A stretch of DNA of 64,000 nucleotides from Haliscomenobacter sp040401995 (GTDB lineage: Bacteria; Bacteroidota; Bacteroidia; Chitinophagales; Saprospiraceae). Within the stretch, counting starts at the first letter, position 1. Every line of letters begins with the position of its first letter. Under the pieces are notes generated by a model, which was given only the letters and a program-made list of their open reading frames with translations, did not search any database and was not told the origin of the DNA. The translations under genes were made by a program, and so were the position numbers. The stretch spans positions 31,454 through 95,453 of the forward strand of contig JBBANM010000011.1 of NCBI GenBank assembly GCA_040401995.1, in the 5' to 3' direction. Positions 9,459 through 18,862 of the stretch are shown here, piece after piece.

Positions 9459-9931
9459 AGGGTTCTATATAAGTGTGTACTAAAGATCGGAAATTAAACA
9501 AAGAAAGAAGTCAAAGATTTTAATTTTTTGAAATTCTCTTAAAAACCTAGTGTTTTCAGCTACTTGGGAGGGAAACGGATTGGATGAAGATTGGAAAAAA
9601 GGATCAATTTCAAAAAAAGATAAAAAAAATTAAGCGCCTGTGTTTAAAACGGACGAGCATGAACACATCTCAATAGAACCAAGCAAATGCAGGTTCAAAT
9701 GTTGAATGCTAAGCAAAACCAGACCCAGGCATTTTTTAATCCTATGACACATCCTTTTGACCACGCTGAGTCGGCTGATTTCCCAAAAACGTCAGTTCGT
9801 ACTCAGTGTAGGTCGAATCCTAAACAAGCTCTACTTGAAAATATACTTTGCACATTTGCTACTAACGATCATTTGAAATTTTAGGACGACCTTTTTTTTA
9901 AACCGAATTCAATCACCTAAATCCAATTGTT
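9459..9931. other. Divergent intergenic region, sigma gene / DUF6345-like gene
   Basis: 473 bp between divergent genes, expected to contain both promoters. It is A+T-rich on the left (poly-A/T tracts at 9525-9630). A 65-codon frame at 9687-9884 shows no signal, domain or biased composition, and I do not regard it as a gene. No convincing promoter pair or operator palindrome was found. Confidence 0.4.
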
Positions 9932-10705
9932 ATGGCAACATGTTTTTTTCCCATTTTAGGCCAGCTAAAAAAAATGACCGCTCTTGGGGCATTGCTTCTA
10001 TTTAGCTTAACTACGGCTCTTGCTGCCGATCGAGAAATAGGCGGTTATGTAGACCGCGCCGAAGATCGATTTGTGCGTAACGTCTGGAATTTCATCAAAA
10101 ATTTCCAAGGGTGGCAAAACATTGGTGGCAACCGCTACCAAGAAGTACAGTATTTCTGGGCAGAACCTTTTGAATTTGATAGCGACCACCAAGATTTTGT
10201 AGATAAAATGGATCTAGCTTATGTAGCTGCTCATGGCGCGGGTTATTATGTACAAACCAACCAAAGTACCGGCACAGGGGTAGATTTACGCAATTGCCCC
10301 GCTTATGGCGATCTGGCAGCAAATGGCGATCTGGAATTTATGATCATTGAATCGTGCAATACGGTTGCCTCTGCCCCGGAAGCGAATGATTGGTGGACGC
10401 CCTGGAGCTCTATTTTTCAAGGACTGCATCAATTGGTAGGTTTTCGCACCTTAAGTAATTCTGATAATGGTATCCCTAACCGGTATGCCAACAAACTCAA
10501 GGCCAATGGCGGCGTTTGGCAATCTTGGTTCGATGCAGTCAATGAAGAAAGATCATATTCGAGTAGCGTAAACGGTGATAGCTCTCCTTACCCCGGCTAT
10601 GCCAGTGCAGTGATGTATGTTTCTACTGAAAATGACCGCTTGGGTGCTTATGCTGCCGACCCAGCAGGCGGTACAAATGGCATGAAAACTTGGTGGCAAT
10701 ACTAG
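9932..10705 (+). CDS. DUF6345-like exported protein, possible caspase/gingipain-like fold
   Basis: A 257-aa exported protein. The N-terminus is a signal peptide ending in TTALAA at about residue 33. An in-frame ATG at codon 15 (9974) would also give a complete signal, so the start is uncertain. The body has a His in DLAYVAAHGAGYY (H101) and a Cys in FMIIESCNTV (C142). The spacing and the hydrophobic strand before each resemble the H...C dyad of clan CD peptidases. The overall sequence recalls DUF6345 from memory. The dyad assignment is inference. It is followed closely by a lipoprotein gene and then a strong terminator, so the two probably form an operon. Confidence 0.65.
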   Translation: MATCFFPILGQLKKMTALGALLLFSLTTALAADREIGGYVDRAEDRFVRNVWNFIKNFQGWQNIGGNRYQEVQYFWAEPFEFDSDHQDFVDKMDLAYVAAHGAGYYVQTNQSTGTGVDLRNCPAYGDLAANGDLEFMIIESCNTVASAPEANDWWTPWSSIFQGLHQLVGFRTLSNSDNGIPNRYANKLKANGGVWQSWFDAVNEERSYSSSVNGDSSPYPGYASAVMYVSTENDRLGAYAADPAGGTNGMKTWWQY

Positions 10706-10824
10706 TCCCTGCAATCGATGCTTTTGCGATCTGACAATGTATTTACAAAGCCTTTTTCCTAATTGCTTTTGTGCATAATGCCAGCAATGAGGAGAACTAC
10801 ACCCAAACCCTAAAAAAAAACATC

Positions 10825-11814
10825 ATGAACAAGATTCAGTCTAGTTTATTAATCCCACTACTATTATTGGCACTGATCAATACTTCCTGTAAACACCAAG
10901 TAAAGACGTCCAAGGAGAAACCGGTTTATTTCTATTTTTTTGAAAAACAAACTGCTTTAGGGGTCGAACAATCCCAACGATTAATCGAGCAGTTTTTAGG
11001 CGAAAAAGGCCCTCAGACTTTGGTCAAATCAGATGAAAACATCGTTTATTTTAGCTCCAATAAAGATCTGAATACCAATCTGGAACATGACCTGAATACA
11101 GGGAACTTTACCTTCAACCGGGGAATGACCAAGTACCTCAATGATTTTATTCCTCAATTGCCTACACCCCAGGAGGCATTAAAAATTGCGGATCGGTTTC
11201 TTGCCAGTAATGCCTTGAGTCCCCGAAACAGCAAGGAATTTAAACTATTGCACCAAGGCGGCGTTCGGGAAACTACAGTTCAGAATGGTAACAAACCAGG
11301 GCCAGTAATTGATAAACTCATTACGCTTAACTATGGTCGGGTAATTGATAGCCTACCTGTTCTTGGTCCGGGCTCAAAGATGGTCATCAACATTGGAGAT
11401 AAAGGAGAAGTGACCAGTTTGATTCGCCGCTGGCGCGAATTGAGCAGGCTGGCCAGAAAGAAAATAGCTTTAGATCAGCAGATTTCCCAGGAGGAAGCAC
11501 AAAGTTTAGCACGCCGTCAAATTGTAGCTGAATTTGGCGCCAAAGCAAAGTTCGAGATTAGCCGGACATTCAAAGCTTATTACGACAACAATGGCCAAAT
11601 CATCCAACCTGTATATGCTTTCGAAACCATAATCAACCTGGGAGATCAAAACGTACAGCCTTTCAATTACTTGTGTGTGATACCTTTTGCCAAAAATGCC
11701 CCCGAACGGTTGAATTTATTTGTTACCGATCCACGAGCTAAGGAAGCTATTCGGAATTACAAACGGGGTGATGTAACTCCGGGCGGCAGCGGTAATGGGC
11801 AGAAAGAAGACTAA
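10825..11814 (+). CDS. Lipoprotein of unknown function, partner of the DUF6345-like protein
   Basis: A 329-aa product from ATG 10825, chosen because it gives a compact signal with lipobox NTSC; an in-frame GTG/TTG-type extension to 10771 adds only polar residues. After the lipid anchor come two or more alpha/beta units that look PepSY-like: PTPQEALKIADRFLA, then GPGSKMVINIGDKGEVTSLIRRWREL, and later SQEEAQSLARRQIVAEFG. Such modules often inhibit or chaperone secreted peptidases, which would suit its neighbour. That idea is inference. The gene ends before a strong hairpin terminator at 11901. Confidence 0.65.
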   Translation: MNKIQSSLLIPLLLLALINTSCKHQVKTSKEKPVYFYFFEKQTALGVEQSQRLIEQFLGEKGPQTLVKSDENIVYFSSNKDLNTNLEHDLNTGNFTFNRGMTKYLNDFIPQLPTPQEALKIADRFLASNALSPRNSKEFKLLHQGGVRETTVQNGNKPGPVIDKLITLNYGRVIDSLPVLGPGSKMVINIGDKGEVTSLIRRWRELSRLARKKIALDQQISQEEAQSLARRQIVAEFGAKAKFEISRTFKAYYDNNGQIIQPVYAFETIINLGDQNVQPFNYLCVIPFAKNAPERLNLFVTDPRAKEAIRNYKRGDVTPGGSGNGQKED

Positions 11815-11900
11815 ACTCTTGTTTACTTGAATATTAAAACCTAGAACGCTAAAAACACCCAAAACCTTTTTAGAAGTGTGTGTACAGTTCCCCTTTCGAT

Positions 11901-11953
11901 GAGGGATCTACCGCCGGTAAAGCAACCCTTTACTGGCGGTACCCTCTCTTTTT
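11901..11953 (+). terminator. Intrinsic terminator after the DUF6345-like/lipoprotein pair
   Basis: GAGGG-atc-TACCGCC-g-GTAAA (11901-11921) pairs with TTTAC-t-GGCGGTA-CCCTC (11929-11946), followed by TCTTTTTT. The stem of about 17 bp, with one bulge and one mismatch, separates this operon from the large cluster that begins at 12212. Confidence 0.85.
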
Positions 11954-12211
11954 TGCGCTGGTCGGATGGTTACCAAATGTTCTTTTTTCAAAAACTTCAC
12001 TTGCTAGCACAAGAAAAAAAGAGGCGAAAATACTATATTGCATTACTTAAGAGTTAATGGGACTACAAAAACGCACTATTCGCAGCGTTTGTACCGGCGA
12101 TGCCCAACTACCGATAAAATTGACACCACTTGCTTGTATTGGAGTGAGTACCTACTGTGCACCAACGATGTAGCGTTTTTACACCTAAAGTTTCCCTATC
12201 CCTTATTGACC
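11954..12211 (+). promoter_or_regulatory. Probable promoter/leader region of the 12.2-31.6 kb gene run
   Basis: 258 bp between the preceding terminator and the first gene of the large co-directional run. An open frame crosses it (from 12038) but codes for no signal or domain before the ATG at 12212. TTTG at 12088-12091 and TAAAATTG at 12115-12122 resemble Bacteroidota -33/-7 boxes, but the 23-bp spacing is longer than usual, so the promoter is not pinned down. Confidence 0.35.
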
Positions 12212-12901
12212 ATGCACAGCAAGGCTAAACTATTTGCTATTGTTCTTGCTTTTCTTAGCGGTATCTGTTGTACCGCACAGGCAATCGACCTTTCTGGTAA
12301 ATTGACATGTACGTTGCCCAGCAAAGTAGCCGTGGCGCTTTTCCCTACCTCGCAAAACAACCATGAATATTACTGCTTACCGACGAACCTTCGGGTATCC
12401 TATAAAGAAACCTCAACGCCTGAATTCCTTTTCATGGCTTGGAAAAACGAAGGTTCCACTCAAATTGATGGCGGTATTCTCCATTGGTTGCTGACTTGGG
12501 GCTTGATCAAAAATGAGGAAAAATTTGTCCGCGATTTCCTGATTGCTAAAGTGGATAGTAATGCAGTACTAAAAGGGGTGTTGACTTTTACCGCCCCTAG
12601 TAAATACCAATTTCTCGGAAAAAATACGGAATTGATTGCCTTGCTACAGCGCTCTTTGTCTAGCGGCGGCATTATACCCTCCGAACCTAGTGGTAAATCA
12701 GCTTCTTCCTTTCGTTTTTCTGCTGAAGATGCCCGTACTATCGAAAAATTGATCCATACTCCCGAAAAAGCCGATGGCGTATGGATCGAAATGCCCCTGT
12801 TTTTTCCAGACGGACAGGAAATGTGTCGCTTGCGTTTGCCTCTTAAATCCATCTTTCAGGCTGGCGCAAAATGCCCAACATGCCTCATTTTACCAAAATA
12901 G
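12212..12901 (+). CDS. Exported single-module member of the cluster's paralogous family
   Basis: A 229-aa secreted protein from ATG 12212; upstream in-frame codons lack any signal. The signal peptide (MHSKAKLFAIVLAFLSG...TAQA) is followed by a copy of the family's N-terminal module: KLTCTLPSKVAVALF, EYYCLPTNLRVSYKETSTPEFLFMAW and DGGILHWLLTWGL align with the next gene's KLTITLKDQTKVTLYG, YYYLPCNLRLSRKQDGTPEFLFLKF and GALLHLLMEYGL. The C-terminal beta-rich half of the longer paralogues is absent. The product ends with a CPTC pair (AGAKCPTCLILPK). It is the first gene of a fourteen-gene run. Function unknown. Confidence 0.75.
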   Translation: MHSKAKLFAIVLAFLSGICCTAQAIDLSGKLTCTLPSKVAVALFPTSQNNHEYYCLPTNLRVSYKETSTPEFLFMAWKNEGSTQIDGGILHWLLTWGLIKNEEKFVRDFLIAKVDSNAVLKGVLTFTAPSKYQFLGKNTELIALLQRSLSSGGIIPSEPSGKSASSFRFSAEDARTIEKLIHTPEKADGVWIEMPLFFPDGQEMCRLRLPLKSIFQAGAKCPTCLILPK

Positions 12902-12946
12902 TTCTACCAACGAAACCAGAATTTCTTCAGCTACAAATTGTTTTTG

Positions 12947-14935
12947 ATGATGAGAATACATTTGACAATCAGTTTTTTAGTGTTAGCTGCTTTGGGTAGC
13001 GTTTTAACGGCTCAGGTGCTGGATAGTGAAAACAAATTGACCATCACCCTAAAAGATCAGACCAAGGTGACGCTTTATGGCCAAGCGAGTTCACTTTCTG
13101 ACGCCAAAACGAATAGTTATTACTACCTACCGTGCAACTTGAGGTTGTCGCGCAAACAGGATGGTACGCCAGAGTTCTTGTTTCTGAAGTTTACATCAGA
13201 TGAAAGAAATGCAACCGGCGTTATGCAGGGCGCGCTATTGCATTTGCTGATGGAATATGGGCTTACCAAAGCACAGGAAACCGAGCTAAGCGGCATCCTC
13301 AAAAGTCGCTACAATGGTGGCATCCTTAAAGGCGCCGCCGATGTAGAACCGGATGGCGACAACTCGGTTCGGGTCATTTCAGCTACTTTAGGCTCAAAGG
13401 ATCTTACCCGCAGCCTGGTATTCAATGGCAAAGCGCCAACTCTGCCGGGTAGCAAAATTGCCGTTGCCGCCATGTTGGATAAACAAGGAGCGCAGATTTT
13501 TGCGGCTACCTTGGAAAAAAGTCGTTCCATCGCCGATTTGAGTTTGAATCTTTCTTTCAATTACCAAATCAGGGTACCAGCCGCCAAAGGGTACATCAAA
13601 GAGGATTGGAGCAAAATCGACAGTTTAGCGCAAAAAGATTCGGCATCTTTTTCCAAAAATACCGATACCAACTATGGCAAAAAAGTAGGTAATACCTTAG
13701 TGGGCGCTTTATTTGGCGGCCCTATTGGAGGACTCATTGGCTGGTTCGGCTCGGGGAGCGAGGAACATTATTCCTATGATGAGTTGCGAGAGTTTTATCG
13801 CAAATTGGAGGAAAACAAGGTGGTTACCCTCCGGTTTGAAGAAAATGTATCCGACGAGCGGGTCGACAAAATTCGCGAAGCTTTTTTTCAACACTTCCTC
13901 AATAGCTTCACCGAAAAAGATGGCAATGCTGCCCGCGAACCTAGCCTAAAAGAGAAAGAAGCTATCCCTGATATCAAACAAGGCGATTCGTATGTATTCA
14001 AACGCGAAGTACGCGATGTAGTGAAGCAAAAAAAAATACAAATTTTTGACCTCAGCTACTCCATGGCGGTGAAACGCAGCCACCAACTGACCGAAAATTT
14101 TGCTTCCTGGTATGATCAGAATAAAGATAATCCCAAATGCGTGGGTCTGGTCAACATCGGCGATGCGTTTTTTCAATACCGCGACATCAACGTGATCCTC
14201 GACATTGAAGCAGAGGAAATGATGGGTAAAGAGGTCAATTACGTGACCGTGAGCATCCGCAAAAAACGCAGCGAAGAAGGGGCTTATGATTTTAGTCAGG
14301 ATGTCACTTTTGATCGCAAATTTTTGGAAAAAGAAGGCAATCGCTACACGGTTACTTATTCCAAAGCCCAAGATGCCAATCCAGAAATGTACGAATACAA
14401 AGTGCAGTGGAGTTTGCGCGGTGGTTTGGTGTTTCCGCCCAATGACACCACTTGGAAAAAAGGATCTTGGCAAGGACTCAGTTTGGCGCCGCCCATTGCG
14501 CCACGAACCATCCGTTTTGAAGCTGATCTGGCTGATATGAAGCAAATGGGCATCAAAAATGCCACTTTGCAGTTGCGCTACAAAAAATTCGGCAAAGAAA
14601 TCGAAAGTAACATCGGCATCAATGCCAGCGGAACTGATGGGTTTGCCGAAAAAATGATCTTCATGGATCGCAACACTCAGGGTTATGCTTACCGCTTGGT
14701 TTTTCACGACAAAGATCTAGGTCCGATTGCCACCGATTGGGATGCCAAAATCAATACCGATTACATGTATGCCGCTATTCCCAAACAAATCCGCAATAAG
14801 GATCAAAATTGGATCAAGCTAGGTTTGGAAGCAGCAAAGGTTTTGGTCACAGTAGATGAAACAGGCGCCGTATCCAAGGATCAACAGGTATTGGATAAAT
14901 TCCGCAAGATCATTGACATCGCTGAGAAAAAATAA
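12947..14935 (+). CDS. Exported two-module paralogue with glycine-zipper linker
   Basis: A 662-aa secreted protein; an in-frame TTG at 12938 and ATG at 12950 are possible alternative starts. Signal peptide ends LTAQ. N-terminal module about 20-215: YYYLPCNLRLSRKQDGTPEF, GALLHLLMEYGL, LTRSLVFNGKAPTLPGSK, KQGAQIFAATLEKSRSIADL and a DW-K motif (KEDWSKIDSL). The linker (about 249-270) is glycine-zipper-like: LVGALFGGPIGGLIGWFGSG, unusual in an otherwise soluble protein and able to insert in a membrane. C-terminal module about 330-640: FFQYRDINVILDIE, NYVTVSIRKKRS, YKVQWSLRGGLVFPP, GYAYRLVF. Closest relative is the next gene. Function unknown; no T9SS tail. Confidence 0.8.
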   Translation: MMRIHLTISFLVLAALGSVLTAQVLDSENKLTITLKDQTKVTLYGQASSLSDAKTNSYYYLPCNLRLSRKQDGTPEFLFLKFTSDERNATGVMQGALLHLLMEYGLTKAQETELSGILKSRYNGGILKGAADVEPDGDNSVRVISATLGSKDLTRSLVFNGKAPTLPGSKIAVAAMLDKQGAQIFAATLEKSRSIADLSLNLSFNYQIRVPAAKGYIKEDWSKIDSLAQKDSASFSKNTDTNYGKKVGNTLVGALFGGPIGGLIGWFGSGSEEHYSYDELREFYRKLEENKVVTLRFEENVSDERVDKIREAFFQHFLNSFTEKDGNAAREPSLKEKEAIPDIKQGDSYVFKREVRDVVKQKKIQIFDLSYSMAVKRSHQLTENFASWYDQNKDNPKCVGLVNIGDAFFQYRDINVILDIEAEEMMGKEVNYVTVSIRKKRSEEGAYDFSQDVTFDRKFLEKEGNRYTVTYSKAQDANPEMYEYKVQWSLRGGLVFPPNDTTWKKGSWQGLSLAPPIAPRTIRFEADLADMKQMGIKNATLQLRYKKFGKEIESNIGINASGTDGFAEKMIFMDRNTQGYAYRLVFHDKDLGPIATDWDAKINTDYMYAAIPKQIRNKDQNWIKLGLEAAKVLVTVDETGAVSKDQQVLDKFRKIIDIAEKK

Positions 14936-14983
14936 TGCCAAAACCCCTGCTCATTTTTTAATGCCTTCAAAAATAACCGATAC

Positions 14984-16987
14984 ATGAAACGACTCAACTG
15001 GATAGCTTTTATTTTGATTTTTCTTGGGGTAAATCCTCTGCTGCAGGCGCAATTGCTGAATTATGAAAACAAAGTAGACCTTGTGCTGAGCGATGGCACC
15101 AACGTAGTACTTTACGGTGCGGAAGGAAAACCATTGGAATATTACTATCTACCGGTAAATCTGCGCCTTGCTTCACGACCTGATGGCGTTCCTGAGTTTC
15201 TTTTTCTGAAATACACCACGGAAGCAAAAGCTGATGCTGGCGGCGTTCAAGGCGCTATCATGCACTTTTTGATGGAGTGGGGACTTACGTTAGATCAGAT
15301 GACCGATGCGCAAAAAAAATTGGAAGCGCTTTTTGGCATGAGTACCCGCCGCGTGTATTATGGCAAAAATGCCAAAAGTCTTGCGGTTTATCGGGAAGTA
15401 GTCAACCCCAAGGAGCGACCTATCATTAAAGGGCCCGTAGAACTACAAATTGATAAAGATAACTCATTCAAAATTGTCTCGGCCATCATGGAAGACAAAG
15501 GACTGACCCGCAGCATCGTCTCCAGTGGAAAAGCGCCGCTTATCCCCGGCGGTAAGGTTGCTGCCGCAGCTAGTTTTGACAAAAATGGCGCTCAGTTGAT
15601 GGCGGCTACCTTCGAAAAAGCCCGCTCCATTGCCGACCTTTCGATTGCCCTTAACTACAAGTACAAACTCATGGCGCCAGCTATTAAAGGCAGCATTACG
15701 ATCTATTGGGACAAGTTCTACCAATTTATCGAAGAAAAAGGCCACAACTACAACTACTACTATTACCACTGTGGCGATTGCGAAGTGGATGGTAAAGAGT
15801 ACGGTTCTTACACCAAGGAAAATCAACAATACGATGGCTGGGACAATATGACTGAAGAGTTGCGCAAACGGAAAATTGTAGTGGTTGAGATTGAACAAAC
15901 CGAACTGGATAACCCCATCACCAAAGACGTAGTCGATTATTTTATGCGCAGTTTTATGGAGTCGATCAGCGATGAAAAAGACGAAACAGTGGCCAATACC
16001 CAGCCTGCACCAGGTTCTGATTCTTTGCCTACTAAATTCGCCTCTTCCAATGGGGTCAATATGACCAAACTCCGTACCAGAAAGGAATCAGGATATACCT
16101 CGATCAGTTTGAACTACCGGGCGCCGGTAATGCGCGAAGTGCAATTGGTGGGGAACATGGCTTCTTGGTACAATGGCGTGAAAAACAATCAGCAATGTGT
16201 AGCAGAGGTTAACCTGAATAATCCTTTTTTTCAACACCGCGACATCAACCTGATCATCGATTTAGACAGCGAAGATATCTTCAGCAAGGAAATCAACTAT
16301 GCTACGGTTAATGTGCAAAAAAAACGCACCAACGGCAATCCTTTCCAAGAACAAGTAACCATTGACCGCGAATACCTCAAGGCAAAAGGGGTAAAAGCAA
16401 CCGTCACGTATGCGCGCGGCGACGACAAAAACTCGGATGTGTACGATTACAAAGTACAATGGAGTACTCGCGGGGGTAACATCTATCCGCCTAATCCCGA
16501 ATGGCAGAAAGGCGATTGGCAAGGCGTTACGCTTTCAGCTCCCATTTCGCAGCGCAACATTCAATTTGAAGGCAATTTGGAGGAGCTAAAAGCAGCCGGT
16601 TTTACCCGCGCCACCTTGCAAGTGCGCTATTTTAAATTTGGTCGCGAAGTAGAGTCCAATATCCCGCTCACCGTATCCAAAGGCGAATCATTGGTTGAAC
16701 AAACCATTTATACCGATAAAGATACCCGCGGCTATGCTTACCGGATCATTCTAAGCCATAAGGAAAAAGGCAAGATCGCTTTTGATTTTGATCCAAAAAT
16801 CAACGACGATTATGTGTACATAACCATTCCGCAAAAACTCAAAGACAATGATGTTGGGATTTGGGATCAGCTCAAAAAAGCAGCGGATACCATTTTTCCG
16901 CCCAATGCTGATGGAACGGTAAAACAGGAAAACCGCATTTTGGACAAATTCATCGACGTGATCAAGATTTTTGCGCGCGATAAGTAG
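14984..16987 (+). CDS. Exported two-module paralogue with His/Tyr/Cys-rich linker
   Basis: A 667-aa secreted protein, clearly homologous to the preceding one along its length (EYYYLPVNLRLASRPDGVPEF, LTRSIVSSGKAPLIPGGK, FFQHRDINLIIDLD, YKVQWSTRGGNIYPP, ESNIPLTV, GYAYRIIL). Where that protein has a glycine zipper, this one carries a tyrosine-rich insert with H254, H262, C263 and C266 (HNYNYYYYHCGDCEVDG), a plausible metal-binding or redox-active loop. Signal peptide ends LLQAQ. The gap to the next gene is 34 bp. No catalytic motif is recognised. Metal binding is inference. Confidence 0.8.
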   Translation: MKRLNWIAFILIFLGVNPLLQAQLLNYENKVDLVLSDGTNVVLYGAEGKPLEYYYLPVNLRLASRPDGVPEFLFLKYTTEAKADAGGVQGAIMHFLMEWGLTLDQMTDAQKKLEALFGMSTRRVYYGKNAKSLAVYREVVNPKERPIIKGPVELQIDKDNSFKIVSAIMEDKGLTRSIVSSGKAPLIPGGKVAAAASFDKNGAQLMAATFEKARSIADLSIALNYKYKLMAPAIKGSITIYWDKFYQFIEEKGHNYNYYYYHCGDCEVDGKEYGSYTKENQQYDGWDNMTEELRKRKIVVVEIEQTELDNPITKDVVDYFMRSFMESISDEKDETVANTQPAPGSDSLPTKFASSNGVNMTKLRTRKESGYTSISLNYRAPVMREVQLVGNMASWYNGVKNNQQCVAEVNLNNPFFQHRDINLIIDLDSEDIFSKEINYATVNVQKKRTNGNPFQEQVTIDREYLKAKGVKATVTYARGDDKNSDVYDYKVQWSTRGGNIYPPNPEWQKGDWQGVTLSAPISQRNIQFEGNLEELKAAGFTRATLQVRYFKFGREVESNIPLTVSKGESLVEQTIYTDKDTRGYAYRIILSHKEKGKIAFDFDPKINDDYVYITIPQKLKDNDVGIWDQLKKAADTIFPPNADGTVKQENRILDKFIDVIKIFARDK

Positions 16988-17021
16988 CTCTAATCCATTC
17001 ATTATCCCTCAATAACTACGA

Positions 17022-18797
17022 ATGAAAAAGATCCTCCTACTCACATTTTGTCTTGCGGTATTTGCGACCTGCCTTTTGGCGCAAAACATCTACATCGACA
17101 AACCCGTATTGGCGGGAAATTTGACTTGTTTTCCGGATATCGCCAATCCCAACAATTACTATTTTTTGCCCAATAAAATCCGCCTGGGTATTGGCGCTGA
17201 TGGCAGTCCGCAGTTTTCTTTTTTGATGTTTGTAAAAAATGTACGTGCAGAGGATGGCGGAACTACACCCCGACAAGGCGATGGAGGCGGTGTTGTTCAC
17301 GCGGTGGTGGAGCTGTACATCTCTGATGACGACAAAAAAGAAGCCGAAAAAGAGCTGAAAAAACTGGTTAAAAATGATGAAGCCACGCTTTTAGGCCCGG
17401 TGATTTATAAAAGTGGGACGATGTCTTTGATTTCTTCCATTGCCAGCAAAGAAGGCGGGTACAGCAAAATCGTGCTCGGCCTCGGGCCTGCTCCGGTATT
17501 GGCGGGCAATAAAGCGGCAGTCTCCATTTTACTTAATAAAGAAGGGGCGAAAATTTTGTGGGAGACCTTCAAAACTCCTACGCCTGATATGAGTTTTTCC
17601 TTTGTCATGGACATCGGTGGTTTTCGTTCGCCGATTGATGCTTGGATTGACGTGGATTTCGACAAAGTGTATGAAAGCCATACCATCGAAGCGGGTTTGA
17701 AATACCGCTCTTCTGGTGGCGGAAAAGAATCTAGCGGGGGTGGAACGCCGATTATGCTGGGTGCCGAAGCCAAATTGATGTTTGAAGACATGCGCCAAAC
17801 CGGCGCCATCAAAGTTGGGGGGCCACAGGGCGACGAGAAATTTGAAGAGATCATCAAGATCTGCTATACCAAAATGCTCGATATGTTGTTTGAGCCAGCC
17901 AATCCCAACCAGCAGTCAACCCCAGATTTTAATTCGATGATGAATTCTGCCAACCAATTCAATAAAAATAGCGATGTCAAAAAAGACAAGAAAGATGATG
18001 GAGGCTTAGGGATCTCCTTGTCTTATGCGTTCAAAAAAACGCGGAAGTCGGGTAAATTTCGCATGGATTTAAACCGCAGCATGTCGGATCTACTCAAAAT
18101 TCGCTTTGATGAAAACCTAGGAAAAATCAACTGCCCTACTTGTTTTCGCCAAATCAACCTCGACGACCCCATGTTCCAACAACGCGCCATTCTTGTGTCC
18201 GTTGATGGTATGGGCGCAGAACAGTTTAAAAAATACGTCAATTACGTAGGCGTCAGCATGAAAAAGACCCACGGCAACGGGGAAATCACCTCCGATGAGA
18301 TCCGTATTGGCGAACCCGATATGGAAAAAACCGGCAACGTCTTTGCCTTACAATATGGCTGGAAAGACCAAAAAGACGCCCAACGCGACCGCTGGTTGCA
18401 GTACGAATATAAAACGACTTGGAGCTTTTTTGGCAACCAAGTACTGGAAAGCGATTGGACGCCCACCGATAATTTTACCATCACAGCTTCACCACCCTTG
18501 CGCCCTTTTCACATCGATGTTGAAGCCTCCGCTGATTTACTCAAGAAACAGGAAGTGCGTGGAGTAAACGTCAAGTTTTTCTACAACCCAGGCGGTGGCG
18601 AGCGCATCGAGCAAGTCAACATCCGCACAGATGGTAATACCAATACCGCATCGAGTGTAGAGTTGGTTTTGCCCAATGGTAAGTACGATTATGAATACGA
18701 AATTACTTGGCGTCTTTCCGGTAACCGCGAGGTGAAAAGCGGCAGAACCAAAAGCACCACCACCTTACTCTATGCAGATGAACTGCCTGCTAAGTAA
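17022..18797 (+). CDS. Exported two-module paralogue, type B
   Basis: A 591-aa secreted protein. Signal peptide ends LLAQN. N-terminal module: NPNNYYFLPNKIRLGIGADG, GGGVVHAVVELYI, LGLGPAPVLAGNKAAVSILL, KTPTPDMSFSF and VDFDKVYESH. The linker is Gly/Ser- and Lys/Asp-rich. The C-terminal half starts at a CxxC motif (KINCPTCFRQINLDDPMFQQR), then VNYVGVSMKKTHGNGE, and contains two beta-type repeats with matching cores (YEYKTTWSFFGNQVLESDW and YEYEITWRLSGNREVKSG). It forms a subgroup with the genes at 18863 and, on the other strand, 31645. Function unknown. Confidence 0.8.
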   Translation: MKKILLLTFCLAVFATCLLAQNIYIDKPVLAGNLTCFPDIANPNNYYFLPNKIRLGIGADGSPQFSFLMFVKNVRAEDGGTTPRQGDGGGVVHAVVELYISDDDKKEAEKELKKLVKNDEATLLGPVIYKSGTMSLISSIASKEGGYSKIVLGLGPAPVLAGNKAAVSILLNKEGAKILWETFKTPTPDMSFSFVMDIGGFRSPIDAWIDVDFDKVYESHTIEAGLKYRSSGGGKESSGGGTPIMLGAEAKLMFEDMRQTGAIKVGGPQGDEKFEEIIKICYTKMLDMLFEPANPNQQSTPDFNSMMNSANQFNKNSDVKKDKKDDGGLGISLSYAFKKTRKSGKFRMDLNRSMSDLLKIRFDENLGKINCPTCFRQINLDDPMFQQRAILVSVDGMGAEQFKKYVNYVGVSMKKTHGNGEITSDEIRIGEPDMEKTGNVFALQYGWKDQKDAQRDRWLQYEYKTTWSFFGNQVLESDWTPTDNFTITASPPLRPFHIDVEASADLLKKQEVRGVNVKFFYNPGGGERIEQVNIRTDGNTNTASSVELVLPNGKYDYEYEITWRLSGNREVKSGRTKSTTTLLYADELPAK

Positions 18798-18862
18798 GGA
18801 AACAATCAATTAAAAACTCAGCATAACGAATTCTTCTACCTAAAACTCTAAAAACCGAACAC

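Noticed and set aside
9687..9884. 65-codon frame between the sigma gene and the DUF6345-like gene
   Set aside because: No domain, signal or homologous look; positioned in a divergent promoter region.
13946..14707. 253-codon frame antisense to a paralogue
   Set aside because: Composition (Phe/His/Ile-rich) reflects the reverse of the real coding strand; no signal or motif.
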